In this document: piece by piece, positions 7,188 through 16,030 of the stretch
How the letters are laid out: every line of letters starts with the position of its first letter
How positions within the stretch are numbered: the first letter of the stretch is position 1
Source: Natrinema sp. HArc-T2
GTDB taxonomy: Archaea > Halobacteriota > Halobacteria > Halobacteriales > Natrialbaceae
NCBI RefSeq assembly: GCF_041821085.1
Contig: NZ_JBGUAZ010000010.1
Location: forward strand, 1-64,000
DNA length: 64,000 bases
Direction: 5' to 3'
Translations under genes and position numbers: made by a program
The notes under the pieces: model-generated
What the model was told of the DNA's origin: nothing
Seen by the model: only the letters and a program-made list of their open reading frames with translations
The model's database searches: none

Positions 7188-10100
7188 TCAGTCGTCGGAA
7201 GCGGCGCCATCACGACGTGCCCTGACGGCTGGCGCTTGAAGCACCTCGGCGTCGGTCTCCGAACCAAGCGGTGTGACGCGGACACTCGTGACCTTGTACT
7301 CAGGGATGCCCGACTGTGGATCGAACGTCTCCTGTGTGAGCGTGTTGACCGCGCCGGCGGCGAAGTGCATCGGGATGAACAGCGTTCCCGCGTCGACGCG
7401 ATCGGTGAGCTGTGCTCTGACTACGATCTCACCGCGTCGGGACTCAACGTGAACGTAGTCCCCGTCGTCGATCTCGAGGCGATCAGCCAGGTGCGGATGG
7501 ATTTCGACGAAACTCTCGCCGACGTGGCTCATGAGCCCTTCGACACGGCGGGTGAGCTGGCCAGTGTGCCAGTGATAGAGGACCCGACCCGACGTGAGTG
7601 TGAGTGGGTACTCCTCATCTGGAATCTCTCCAGGTTGCCCGCTGTCTGCCGGGACGAATCGGGCGCGCCCATCGTCGAAGTTGAAGTTACCCTCCTCGTA
7701 GTCGTACAGATACGGCGTCCCGGGGTGGTCATCGGTCGGACAGGGCCACTGAAGCCCGTGTTGGTCGCCTGCCTCGAGGCGCTCGTAGCTGACGCCGCCG
7801 TAGATCGTCGTCACGTCACTGATCTCGGCCATTATCTCCCGGGGGTGGTCGTAGCTCCAGTCGTATCCCAGACGGTTCGCTAACTCCTGAGTGATCTCCC
7901 AGTCCTGGCGGGCGTTTCCAGGCGGGGTAGCCGTCGGGCGAACACGCTGGATACGACGTTCCGTGTTGGTGAACGTGCCGTGTTTCTCCGGTGATGTGGC
8001 TGCAGGGAGGATTACGTCCGCGTGCTCTGCCGTCTCGGTCATGAAGATGTCCTGGACGACGAGGAAGTCAAGCGCCTCGAGAGCCTCGCGAGCGTGTTCG
8101 ATGTCGGGTTCGGAGAGGGCGGGGTTCTCGCCGACGATATACATGCCCCGCAGATTGCCTTCGTGGGCCTCGCTGAACATCTCGGGCACTTTGAGCCCAG
8201 GTTCGGCGGGTGGCTGCTCGCCCCACGCGTCCGCGAATTTTGCCTGCACGTCCTCGTCGGCTGGATCCTGATAGCCGGGCAGACTGCCGGGGAGCGTCCC
8301 CATGTCGCCGCCACCGCCCTGCACGTTGTTCTGGCCGCGGAACGGGGAAAGGCCAGCCCCCGGTTTTCCGAGCTGACCCAGCACGAGCGCGAGGTTTGCA
8401 AGCGCGAGGATGTTCTGCGTGCCGTGACTGGACTGAGTCATGCCCATTGCCCAGCCGAAGACGACGGTATCGGCCGCAGCGAGGGTTTCGGCGGCCGACT
8501 CAAGATCGGCTGCCGGGACACCGGCAACCTCCTCGACCCGTTCGGGTGTGTACGGTTGGACCTTCTCACGGAGGTCGTCGAAACCGGTGGTATTGCGCTC
8601 GATGAACGCCTCGTCGTGGAGGTCGTGTTCGATGATGTACCGAATCAGTCCGTTGATCCAGGCCACGTCGTAGCCCGGTTTGGTTCGAGTGTACTGGTCG
8701 GCGTGTTCGGCGATGCCGATCCTTCGCGGATCGAACACCATCAGGTCGGCACCGTCACGGACGTTCTGTTTGATGCGCGTTGCCAGCACCGGGTGGCTCT
8801 CGGTCGTGTTCGAGCCAGTGATGAGGTAGGCGTCTGCCTCGCCGACATCTTCGTTGATGCGGTTTGTCATCGCACCGTAGCCAAGCGTCTGCTGGAGGGC
8901 CGCGACCGTCGACGAGTGACAGAGACGCGCGCAGTTGTCGATGTTCTTCGTCCCTAGGACCTGCCGGGCGAACTTCTGGACGAGATACGCCTCCTCGTTC
9001 GTTCCCTTCGACGACGCGAGACAACTGACCGCGTCGACGCCGTGTTCGTCCTGTATCTCACGAAGGTTCTCTGCGACGTACTCGAGGGCCTCGTCCCACG
9101 AGACGGGCTCGAATTCGCCGGAGCCGGTTCGGACGAGCGGTTCCGTAAGTCGTTTGTCGCTGTTTGCGAACTCGTGGCCGAACTTTCCTTTGACGCAGGT
9201 CGAGAAATTGTTTGCGGGTGCTGCGGACGGCTCGTCGACCGGCTCGACGCCGATCGTGTCGCCGTCTTTCCCCCACATCTCGAAGCGACAGCCGACTGCA
9301 CAGAACCCACACGTCGTTTCGGCAGTGTCGATCCTGTCGAGGCGCACGTCGCTGACGAAATCGGCGATATCGAAGAGTCGCCCTTCGGGAAGTGTGTTCA
9401 TCGCGATGCTCTCGGCGGTGTGTTCGCCGGCGACGATCGCTTTCCGACCGTACTCGCTTGCCAGTTGCGCCGCACGGTTCTTGGCGCTCTCCATGAAGCG
9501 TGCGACTCTCGCCTCCTCGTTGCTGTCGGTGTCGGTCGCGTCGGAGGAATCGGCGCAACCGGGATCGGGAGGCCGATTGGGTGCGGACGTCTCGTCGAGC
9601 GTTTCGACGGCGTCGGTTTCGATGACCTTCCCGATCGAGTTGCGCTGAGTGAATCCCGGAAGCGGCAGCGTACCGGCACCGCCGATTCCCTTTTCGGTGA
9701 GTGCGCCGGTCGGACAGACCGTCGCACAGTGTCCACAGGAGACACAGTCCGACTCGGCCATCGTCTCTGCGTCCGACTGGAAGCCGATCCGGGTGTCCTC
9801 GCCGTGGCCCTCGATCCGGAGGACGCCCTCGACCTGGACGTCGTTACAGCCCTCGACACAGCGGTTACAGAGAATACACTTGTTGCGATCGATCTGGATG
9901 AACGACGAGGTGTCGTCGAGCGGTTCGTACTCGTCGCGGTCCGCGAAGACACCATAGCGTGGGTGATCGACACCCTCGCTGATCGCGGCGTCTTGCAGTT
10001 CACACCGACCGTTTCCGTTACAGGTCGTACAGCGGAGGTTGTGATTCGAGAGGACGAGATCCAGGTTGACGCTCCGGCTCTCCGCGGCGTCCGGCGTGTC

Positions 10101-10514
10101 GGTTTTGACCGTCAGTCCCTCCTCTGCGGGGAACGAACAGGACGGAACGAGGCCGTGTTCCTCGGTTTCGACCATACAGGTCCGACACTCGCTTCGCGGC
10201 CCGATCTTGTCACTCGCGTCGCCATCCCGATCGTAGTGACACAGCGCGGGCACGTCGGCGTCGTCCTCGAGGCCGTCGGCACCGTGCTGGACGGTTACCG
10301 TCTCGTCATCGACAGCGTCCATCGCGTCGATGACGGTCGAGTCTGGCGGAACGGTGACCGTCGTCCCATTAATCGAGAGGGTCGTTGGATGGTCGCCGGC
10401 TGTGCCGACAGGCGGGTCGTTCGCAGTGCCGGTCTCGAAGTCGGCTGTCACTGGCGTCTGTTCCTGTGTGTCGTCGATCGCCGGTACGTGCGGCAGTGGC
10501 TCGTCTGTACTCAT
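7188..10514 (-). CDS. fdhF: Formate dehydrogenase-like molybdopterin catalytic subunit
   Basis: A 1108-residue iron-sulfur/molybdenum (or tungsten) oxidoreductase predicted to oxidise formate to CO2. In order it has: an N-terminal [2Fe-2S] domain (PALCHY, SECRTCMVE, VPSCSFP, about residues 90-125); a His/Cys cluster region (LRCTTCNGNGRCELQ); two [4Fe-4S] ferredoxin motifs (CILCNRCVEGC and CVSCGHCATVC); an Asp/Glu-rich linker of roughly 100 residues; the Mo-bisPGD domain opening TTCGFCAVGCRFE; and the active-site region NIDNCARLCHSSTV, where Cys replaces selenocysteine. The C-terminal domain (LTSGRVLYHWHTGQLTRR) binds the cofactor. The ATG at 10514 overlaps the upstream stop codon as ATGA, which favours it over the ATG at 10544. 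The two genes form one operon with the NuoF-like subunit, implying electron transfer to NAD(H) or another carrier. Confidence 0.9.
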   Translation of the reverse strand: MSTDEPLPHVPAIDDTQEQTPVTADFETGTANDPPVGTAGDHPTTLSINGTTVTVPPDSTVIDAMDAVDDETVTVQHGADGLEDDADVPALCHYDRDGDASDKIGPRSECRTCMVETEEHGLVPSCSFPAEEGLTVKTDTPDAAESRSVNLDLVLSNHNLRCTTCNGNGRCELQDAAISEGVDHPRYGVFADRDEYEPLDDTSSFIQIDRNKCILCNRCVEGCNDVQVEGVLRIEGHGEDTRIGFQSDAETMAESDCVSCGHCATVCPTGALTEKGIGGAGTLPLPGFTQRNSIGKVIETDAVETLDETSAPNRPPDPGCADSSDATDTDSNEEARVARFMESAKNRAAQLASEYGRKAIVAGEHTAESIAMNTLPEGRLFDIADFVSDVRLDRIDTAETTCGFCAVGCRFEMWGKDGDTIGVEPVDEPSAAPANNFSTCVKGKFGHEFANSDKRLTEPLVRTGSGEFEPVSWDEALEYVAENLREIQDEHGVDAVSCLASSKGTNEEAYLVQKFARQVLGTKNIDNCARLCHSSTVAALQQTLGYGAMTNRINEDVGEADAYLITGSNTTESHPVLATRIKQNVRDGADLMVFDPRRIGIAEHADQYTRTKPGYDVAWINGLIRYIIEHDLHDEAFIERNTTGFDDLREKVQPYTPERVEEVAGVPAADLESAAETLAAADTVVFGWAMGMTQSSHGTQNILALANLALVLGQLGKPGAGLSPFRGQNNVQGGGGDMGTLPGSLPGYQDPADEDVQAKFADAWGEQPPAEPGLKVPEMFSEAHEGNLRGMYIVGENPALSEPDIEHAREALEALDFLVVQDIFMTETAEHADVILPAATSPEKHGTFTNTERRIQRVRPTATPPGNARQDWEITQELANRLGYDWSYDHPREIMAEISDVTTIYGGVSYERLEAGDQHGLQWPCPTDDHPGTPYLYDYEEGNFNFDDGRARFVPADSGQPGEIPDEEYPLTLTSGRVLYHWHTGQLTRRVEGLMSHVGESFVEIHPHLADRLEIDDGDYVHVESRRGEIVVRAQLTDRVDAGTLFIPMHFAAGAVNTLTQETFDPQSGIPEYKVTSVRVTPLGSETDAEVLQAPAVRARRDGAASDD

Positions 10515-12037
10515 AGTTGGGTCGAACACGTTCCGCTCGGACACTGTCCATCAGCGTGAACGCGAAATTCCGGTTCGAATTCGTCTATCGCCGTTACCAC
10601 GGGCCGCGGTGCATATTCTCCGATCTGGCAATTACTCGAGCGAGTCATGACCCGCCCCAGTTCACGGATATCATCGCTTCTGAACGAGCCCTGGTAGAGT
10701 TCGCGAAGCAGTTCGGTGAGCTGTTTCGTTCCTTCTCGTCCCGGAACGCATCGACCGCTGTTCGCTTGGGAGGCAAAGCGCGCTCGCTCGCCGGCGGTCG
10801 CGACCGCACAGCGGTCGTCGTTCAACAGTTCGACAACGCCGTCCGTTCCGAGACCAGCAGCGGTAAGCGACTGTGCGGTCGGGGCGAGATCCAGTTCGGT
10901 CGTTATGCCACCGAAGACGCCGCCGACACACGCCATTTTGAACGAACCGTCCATCGAGACGGCATCGCGAGCCACCGCGAGTTCCGTCCCGGCGTCTAGT
11001 TCGACGACCGCCGGCACGTCGACATCGCCAGTGACGGTCACGAGCCGTGTCCCCGGATCCGGCGCGTCCGCGTCGAACGACGGTGGGGACCGCATCGCTC
11101 GCTGGAGCTGTGCGACCGTCCGGGGCGTGTGTACGACCGTCGGACGACCGTAGAGGCCGTATTGGGCCGGCGTCGGCGGTTGCAGACGCGGCTCGATCCG
11201 ATCTGCCCCTTCCATCGCCTCGAGCGCGGCCGTCGGCGACCCAGCGCGGTACTCGTCGGGGCCGGCGACGACATCTGGGACGACGGGCAACACGTCTTTG
11301 ACCGCGTCGACGGCCTGTCTGACGTGTTGCTGCAGTGCCGTCTCGCGCTCGTTCAGGTAGATCACTGCGTCCTCGGCACCGACGAACGACGCGACCGCCG
11401 CGACGCCATCGAGGACCGCGATCGGTGCGCTGGCGAGCAGCGTCCGGTCTGCCTGCTGGCGGTCGTCAGTCTCGTGTGCGTTGACGACGACGACGGGATC
11501 ACCGTCGGTGTCACGAGCCGTCGTCCATGCGTTGGCAGCGGGCTGGTCCGCGACGGCGTCTCCCCTGCCGCGGGCGAGTACCCCCGTCTGTGCGGCGACA
11601 CTCACATCTTGTTGCTCGGTCGAACAAAGCGCGTAGTCGGCCGGCTCAAGTGGATCGATCCAGCCACACGGGCCGAGGACGCGTCGGTGGCCGACGGACA
11701 GCGGACCGGTTTCCGGAACCGGGAGCGACGGCGTATCCGGGTCGTGTTCGACGACCGCATCGGCGTGGGACGTCGGGAACGTTCCTGATTCCAGTTCGGT
11801 GGCGAGCTCACGTGCGTCGGACGACGACGCCGAGTAGAAGAAGGCGGTTCGTCCACCGTCGGTCGCGAGGACCAGCGGCTCGAGTTTTCTGCTGCCGGTC
11901 GGTCCTGTTCGGACGATTGGCACGGAATCCGTGGCATCGCGGGCAGCAGCGTAGACCCGATCGCCACGATCCGCCGTCACGTCCGCCGAGATGCGAACGA
12001 CCGGCGAGCGGTCAACGGTACCTGTAACATCCGTCAT
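10511..12037 (-). CDS. NuoF/FdhB-like partner subunit of formate dehydrogenase
   Basis: A 508-residue protein in an ATGA overlap with the catalytic subunit. The C-terminal third shows the NuoF plan: a SLBB-like region (TRLVTVTGDVDVPAVVELDA), an extended loop with FKMACVGGVFGGITTE, and the cluster-binding region SGRCVPGREGTKQLTELL followed by RSSNCQIGEYAPRPV. In typical NuoF the first motif is S-C-G-x-C-x-P-C-R-x-G, giving three cysteines plus one later. Here only one of the three and the later one remain, so a normal [4Fe-4S] cluster is doubtful. I also do not see the usual Gly-rich FMN-binding motif in the N-terminal half. The C-terminus carries a short CPSGTC motif. The family call is firm; the cofactor content is an open question. 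Confidence 0.75.
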   Translation of the reverse strand: MTDVTGTVDRSPVVRISADVTADRGDRVYAAARDATDSVPIVRTGPTGSRKLEPLVLATDGGRTAFFYSASSSDARELATELESGTFPTSHADAVVEHDPDTPSLPVPETGPLSVGHRRVLGPCGWIDPLEPADYALCSTEQQDVSVAAQTGVLARGRGDAVADQPAANAWTTARDTDGDPVVVVNAHETDDRQQADRTLLASAPIAVLDGVAAVASFVGAEDAVIYLNERETALQQHVRQAVDAVKDVLPVVPDVVAGPDEYRAGSPTAALEAMEGADRIEPRLQPPTPAQYGLYGRPTVVHTPRTVAQLQRAMRSPPSFDADAPDPGTRLVTVTGDVDVPAVVELDAGTELAVARDAVSMDGSFKMACVGGVFGGITTELDLAPTAQSLTAAGLGTDGVVELLNDDRCAVATAGERARFASQANSGRCVPGREGTKQLTELLRELYQGSFRSDDIRELGRVMTRSSNCQIGEYAPRPVVTAIDEFEPEFRVHADGQCPSGTCSTQL

Positions 12038-12125
12038 CGATGTCCATCGTTTGGAGTGTGGTACTAAAAACTACCCGAATATCACACTGCGGTGGACGTC
12101 CGTCCTGTCGACGATCGACGAGAGT

Positions 12126-12233
12126 TCAAAACGGCGGCTCGAGCTGGGGTTCATTTCGGCGGGCTTGCCGCCCAAGCACGACCACAAGCACCAGTACGAC
12201 GATACCGAGTACGATCGATCGGGGTTTTGCCAT
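12126..12233 (-). CDS. Possible small single-pass membrane protein upstream of the formate dehydrogenase operon
   Basis: A short open frame of 35 codons begins MAKPRSIVLGIVVLVLVVVL and ends GRQARRNEPQLEPPF. It has a positively charged start, one strongly hydrophobic helix of about 14 residues and an Arg-rich exit, the classic look of a tiny membrane protein. It lies 88 bases upstream of the NuoF-like gene on the same strand. No Shine-Dalgarno or homologue is known to me, so it could be chance. If real, it might anchor the otherwise soluble formate dehydrogenase to the membrane. Confidence 0.35.
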   Translation of the reverse strand: MAKPRSIVLGIVVLVLVVVLGRQARRNEPQLEPPF

Positions 12234-12348
12234 ACGTTCGTTCTCCGTGGTCGACCATGTAACGTCTTCGCTTCAGAACACGCACCAGCGGGCCAGTGAG
12301 AATCCGGTATCGAAGCGTTGAGGACGCGTCGACCGCTTCGCTTGAACG

Positions 12349-12621
12349 ATGACGAACCCGCAGTTCGAGGACCTTCGAGCACAGGCCGCCGACGCAATCG
12401 ACGATGACGATCTCATGTCGGTATACACGGGGCTCGTACACGAAGACGGTCGCCACGAGTACTACTTCGGGAACGACACTGAGGAAGCGACGGAGCTCCG
12501 AGAGGCGGCTGCAATCCAGCTCGGCATGATGCTCCGCGTGCTCGCGGACCGCTCCGACAGCTCCGTCGACGAGCTCACCGAGCTCGCAGCTGAACGCGCC
12601 GAACAAATGCAGCTCCGATAG
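12349..12621 (+). CDS. Small conserved-looking acidic protein
   Basis: A 90-residue protein with haloarchaeal codon use and composition. It has a short beta-rich core (SVYTGLVHEDGRHEYYFGND) followed by two helices (ATELREAAAIQLGMMLRVLA; DSSVDELTELAAERAEQMQL). No catalytic motif is visible and I do not recognise the family. It is divergent from the formate dehydrogenase operon and ends 54 bases before the end of the AOR-like gene. Its position between two molybdenum/tungsten enzymes might hint at an accessory role, but this is only context. Confidence 0.6.
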   Translation: MTNPQFEDLRAQAADAIDDDDLMSVYTGLVHEDGRHEYYFGNDTEEATELREAAAIQLGMMLRVLADRSDSSVDELTELAAERAEQMQLR

Positions 12622-12675
12622 TCTGACCCAGGCAACCACGGCTCAGCCGTCGTGGCTACGACTCGTGGGTGTCGT

Positions 12676-14460
12676 CTACGTCTCGCCCGTTGGTGGAGTA
12701 TCGAGCGGCGTCTCGTCGTCGACGATATCATCGAGATCGAGTCGGACGAGCGTTTCGGCGAGTGGCCGACCATTCGGTCCCCAGCCTCTGGTCGCATAGT
12801 AGCGCTCGAGCGCTCGCTCGAAGTCGTCCGGATCGATGGCACTATCGCGTCCATGCGCGCCAGGGAGTGATTTCCGGAACACTGACGGAAGACTGTCGTC
12901 TGCTCTCTCGAACCCCTCTCGAACATTGAATAGTCGAACAAGCGTCCAGACTCGTTCGCCAAGTCGATAGAGGTCGCTCGAGTCGTACGATCGACCGAGC
13001 GCAGCCAGCCACTCTGCCCCTAAATCATCGAACACCTCGCCAAGGAAGTCGTCCGTCGGCAGACTCCAGAGGACCGAGCGAACGTTCTGTGCGGTGACGA
13101 CCGCACGAACCTGCGTCTGGAGCGACCACTCTTCGTCGAAGACTTCGCGCTCGAAGGGACGTGCACGGCGGTGGCAGGCACCACGATCGCTCGTCGCGTA
13201 CGCAAGCGCCATGCTGCCAGCCTGTCGCGGATCGTACGACGGCACGGCCATCGACTTCACGGTCGGCACGAACGCCTCGCCACCGTATCGATCGGCGGCA
13301 ACAGCGACGCCGTCGGCTAACGCGTCCGCGACCGTCCCCTCTCGAGTCGCGATCCGTTTGATCAGTTCCGCGGCGGCGTCGGCGTCGCCAAAGGAGACCT
13401 CGAGATCGATATGTCCCGCGTCGGCAGCGCGGATCGCCCATGCAACCGCGTTTCCGGCACTGATAACGTCCAGTCCGAGCCGGTCACAGCACGCACCAAG
13501 TGTTGCGACGTCGTCGAAATCATCGATCCCAAGCCCGGCACCTAGCGTCATCGCAGTCGCACCGCGCGGGACGGTCTCGCCGTCCTCGGTTTCGATGCGA
13601 AAACCGCCGGGATAGTCTCCGTCGGGATACTCTCGCTCGACGGCAGACGCTTTGGCGGCTTCGACGCCGATCGCGTCGCTCTCGCCGAACGTCGTCTCCT
13701 GCCACCCTCGCGTCGCGAGCAGCCCGGTCTCGTCGGCGAAATCGAGACTCTCGATCGTCGCGCCCGCGTGTAACCACTGGCCGGTATCGTGTTCCTGATA
13801 GGCCTCGGCGTACGTCCGGTGGAGCTTCGCAAGTTCGCCGGTCGGCTCGAGTTCGTCCCCACGGACGGCGATCGCCTTGAGTCGTTTTGCGCCCATCACC
13901 GCACCCGCGCCGCCGCGACCTGCGTGGTGATCGCCGCCGTCGGATGCGATCGACGCGTACCTGACCATCGCTTCACCCGCGGGACCGATACACGCGACCG
14001 CGGCGTCGGGAAATGCATCCGCGACGGCGTCGGTCGTAGCCCCGGCGAGGTCGGCAGCCGTCTCAAGCGTGACTTCTCCGTCATCGATCTGGATCACGGT
14101 CGGAACGTCTGCACGTCCCGTCACGAACAGGCCGAGACAGTTCGGAAGCGCACCCGCGAGACGGGCAGGGAACTGGCCGCCAGCGTAGGAGTCGAGAAAG
14201 CCACCAGTGAGCGGCGATTTCGTGACCGCAGCGTATCGCGTTTCGCCGGGCAGATAGCCCGACAGCGGCCCGAGCATGAAGCCGAGGACGTTGTCGGGCC
14301 CCAACGGATCGACGTTTGCCTCGAGTTCCTCGTAGAGATAGCGAGCACCGAGCCCCTTGCCGCCGAGAAACTGCCGTCGCCACCGCTCCGGGACGCGTTC
14401 GTGACGAACCGTCCGCGCCGAGAGGTCGACCCAGCAGACGTGGTCGCGCGTCTGTGTCAC
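12676..14460 (-). CDS. Aldehyde:ferredoxin oxidoreductase-family protein lacking the Fe-S cysteines
   Basis: A 594-residue AOR-family protein. The N-terminal pterin domain is normal: RRQFLGGKGLGARYLYEELE, GPLSGYLPGETRYAAVTKSP and GRGGAGAVMGAKRLKAIAV. The C-terminal domains keep LGLDVISAGNAVAWAI and TSDRGACHRRARPF. Family members bind one [4Fe-4S] cluster through a C-x2-C-x3-C motif near residue 290 and a late Cys. The matching stretch here (AAKASAVEREYPDGDYPGG) has no Cys, and the late position (NVRSVLWSLP) has none either. It may still bind tungsto- or molybdopterin but probably not the cluster. The frame is open further upstream, but a TATA-like GTTTATT about 27 bases before the GTG at 14460 and family N-termini favour that start. 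Confidence 0.8.
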   Translation of the reverse strand: MTQTRDHVCWVDLSARTVRHERVPERWRRQFLGGKGLGARYLYEELEANVDPLGPDNVLGFMLGPLSGYLPGETRYAAVTKSPLTGGFLDSYAGGQFPARLAGALPNCLGLFVTGRADVPTVIQIDDGEVTLETAADLAGATTDAVADAFPDAAVACIGPAGEAMVRYASIASDGGDHHAGRGGAGAVMGAKRLKAIAVRGDELEPTGELAKLHRTYAEAYQEHDTGQWLHAGATIESLDFADETGLLATRGWQETTFGESDAIGVEAAKASAVEREYPDGDYPGGFRIETEDGETVPRGATAMTLGAGLGIDDFDDVATLGACCDRLGLDVISAGNAVAWAIRAADAGHIDLEVSFGDADAAAELIKRIATREGTVADALADGVAVAADRYGGEAFVPTVKSMAVPSYDPRQAGSMALAYATSDRGACHRRARPFEREVFDEEWSLQTQVRAVVTAQNVRSVLWSLPTDDFLGEVFDDLGAEWLAALGRSYDSSDLYRLGERVWTLVRLFNVREGFERADDSLPSVFRKSLPGAHGRDSAIDPDDFERALERYYATRGWGPNGRPLAETLVRLDLDDIVDDETPLDTPPTGET

Positions 14461-14589
14461 GGTCCCAACCACGAGTCGGTCGAATAAACGCTTTCTGACT
14501 CGAGCGGGGACGGGCCGAGTCGTGCCGACGTGATACGTGAGAGTGTTGAGTCTAGCAAAATTTAACAGCCGCGGACGACAGGATGCCGT

Positions 14590-15336
14590 ATGAACGTCGA
14601 AGATCAGAACGGCGTACGGACGGTCACGTTCGACCGGCCCGAATCGTTGAATGCGTTTACCGCCGATGCAGCCAAAGCGCTCGCACAGGCCATCGAAGGC
14701 GTCGATGCAGACCAGCACGATGCGATCGTTCTCACTGGCGAGGGCGAGGCGTTCAGCGCTGGTGGCGATCTCGAGGCGATGGCCGAACGCGATGAGACGC
14801 CGAAGGAGTCCTTCGACCGGACACGCGAGACGCTCGGACGAGTCGTCGAGACAGCCCTCACGTCGGACGTGCCGATCGTCGCAAAGGTAAACGGCGATGC
14901 CGTCGGTGCCGGACTCGCCGTCACTGCCGTGAGCGATTTCGCCTACGCCGCTGACTCCGCGTCGTTTAGCTGTGCGTTCGCACGAGTGGGTCTCGTTCCA
15001 GATACCGGCGGAACGTTCCTGCTTCCCCGGCTTGTCGGCCTCCGGACGGCCAAACGGCTGGCGTTAACCGCCGAGTTCATTTCCGCAGCCGAAGCCGCCG
15101 ACCTCGGGCTGATCAACGAGGCCGTCCCGGACGACGACCTTGATGCCACCGTCGATGACCTCCTCGAGACGCTCCGCAAGCGACCGACGGCAACGCTCGG
15201 ACTGACAAAGCGTGCGATCCACGAAAACATGGGACGGTACTGGCAGGAGGCCCTCGACCACGAACTCCTCACGCAATCGCTCGCATACGGCACGCCGGAA
15301 CACGAGGATGGTGTGAACGCCTTTCTCGAACGGTGA
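14590..15336 (+). CDS. Enoyl-CoA hydratase/isomerase, PaaG-like
   Basis: A 248-residue crotonase-fold enzyme. The acyl-CoA oxyanion regions are present (SAGGDLEAMAE and NGDAVGAGLAVTAVSDFAYA). The active-site segment reads FARVGLVPDTGGTFLLPRLV. This resembles PaaG, the ring-1,2-epoxyphenylacetyl-CoA isomerase (GLIPDCGG in E. coli), in having Asp where hydratases have a PE-x-LG Glu. This suggests isomerisation rather than hydration. The C-terminus EDGVNAFLER is typical. A TATA-like AAATTTAAC lies about 27 bases before the ATG. It is divergent from the AOR-like gene. The PaaG role would fit the ring epoxidase at 22-25 kb, but substrate specificity is inferred. Confidence 0.85.
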   Translation: MNVEDQNGVRTVTFDRPESLNAFTADAAKALAQAIEGVDADQHDAIVLTGEGEAFSAGGDLEAMAERDETPKESFDRTRETLGRVVETALTSDVPIVAKVNGDAVGAGLAVTAVSDFAYAADSASFSCAFARVGLVPDTGGTFLLPRLVGLRTAKRLALTAEFISAAEAADLGLINEAVPDDDLDATVDDLLETLRKRPTATLGLTKRAIHENMGRYWQEALDHELLTQSLAYGTPEHEDGVNAFLER

Positions 15337-15356
15337 TCGTGGGCAGCTTCCGTCGG

Positions 15357-15962
15357 TCACTCACGCTTGGCCGGTGGTCGCTGAACCTGGTCGGCGATCG
15401 GCAACTGGAGTTCGAGCGCCATTGCGAGTTCCGAGAGTTTCCGGTTGGTCACTTCGAAGCCGATGTTCTGGTACACTGAGATCGCCTGTTTGTTTCCCTT
15501 GGCTACCTCGAGCGTCAACGCTTGGTGGTTCTTGTCCTTTGCGTACGCGATCAGCTGTTTGATGAGTTCAGAGCCGATCCCGCTGTTCTGAAAGTCCTGA
15601 TGAACGAAGATAATGAACTCAGGACTGTCCGAATCGGCAGGAACCACTGCGGTGTGGCCGACGATGCGGTCATCAGCAACGACGACCAAGTTCCATCCGT
15701 TCGTAGTTAACCGATCGACCCAGGTCTCGAGTCGTGAGCGCCCTTTCGGGGGCAACCCCATCGTTCGGTTGTAGTCGTCGATTTCCTCGTACATCGTGAG
15801 TAGTGACTCTCGATCGCTGGACCGATAGCAGCGAGCGATGAAGGCATCGCCGTCTGCATCCCGGAATCGCGGGCATCGTGGTGGACAGTGCGGCGTGCCC
15901 TCACATTCCCCGTTGTCCCACGCGGTACAGGCTGGTGTCGCTGTCTCAGACCCAACGGTCAT
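15357..15962 (-). CDS. GNAT-family N-acetyltransferase with Cys-rich N-terminus
   Basis: A 201-residue acetyltransferase. Residues 10-45 contain six cysteines (ACTAWDNGECEGTPHCPPRC, then FIARCYRS), which could bind a metal. Residues 45-185 form the GNAT fold, with the acetyl-CoA loop QNSGIGSELIKQL (family pattern Q/R-x-x-G-x-G/A) and the late strand-helix SVYQNIGFEVTN. The substrate is unknown. It is convergent with the PaaG-like gene, 20 bases apart. A second, shorter GNAT protein occurs at 25237. Confidence 0.8.
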   Translation of the reverse strand: MTVGSETATPACTAWDNGECEGTPHCPPRCPRFRDADGDAFIARCYRSSDRESLLTMYEEIDDYNRTMGLPPKGRSRLETWVDRLTTNGWNLVVVADDRIVGHTAVVPADSDSPEFIIFVHQDFQNSGIGSELIKQLIAYAKDKNHQALTLEVAKGNKQAISVYQNIGFEVTNRKLSELAMALELQLPIADQVQRPPAKRE

Positions 15963-16030
15963 ATCGGTTTGTTTCTTCGGCAGGCACTTAATTTGTCACT
16001 CGGACCTATTGGCCTGCTAGTATATTTGTC

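Noticed and set aside
8900-8960. Possible selenocysteine in the formate dehydrogenase
   Set aside because: The active-site codon encodes Cys in NIDNCARLCH; no in-frame TGA is present.
9042-10559. Long forward frame of 505 codons opposite the formate dehydrogenase gene
   Set aside because: Antisense shadow of a GC-rich gene; the reverse strand has clear cofactor motifs throughout.
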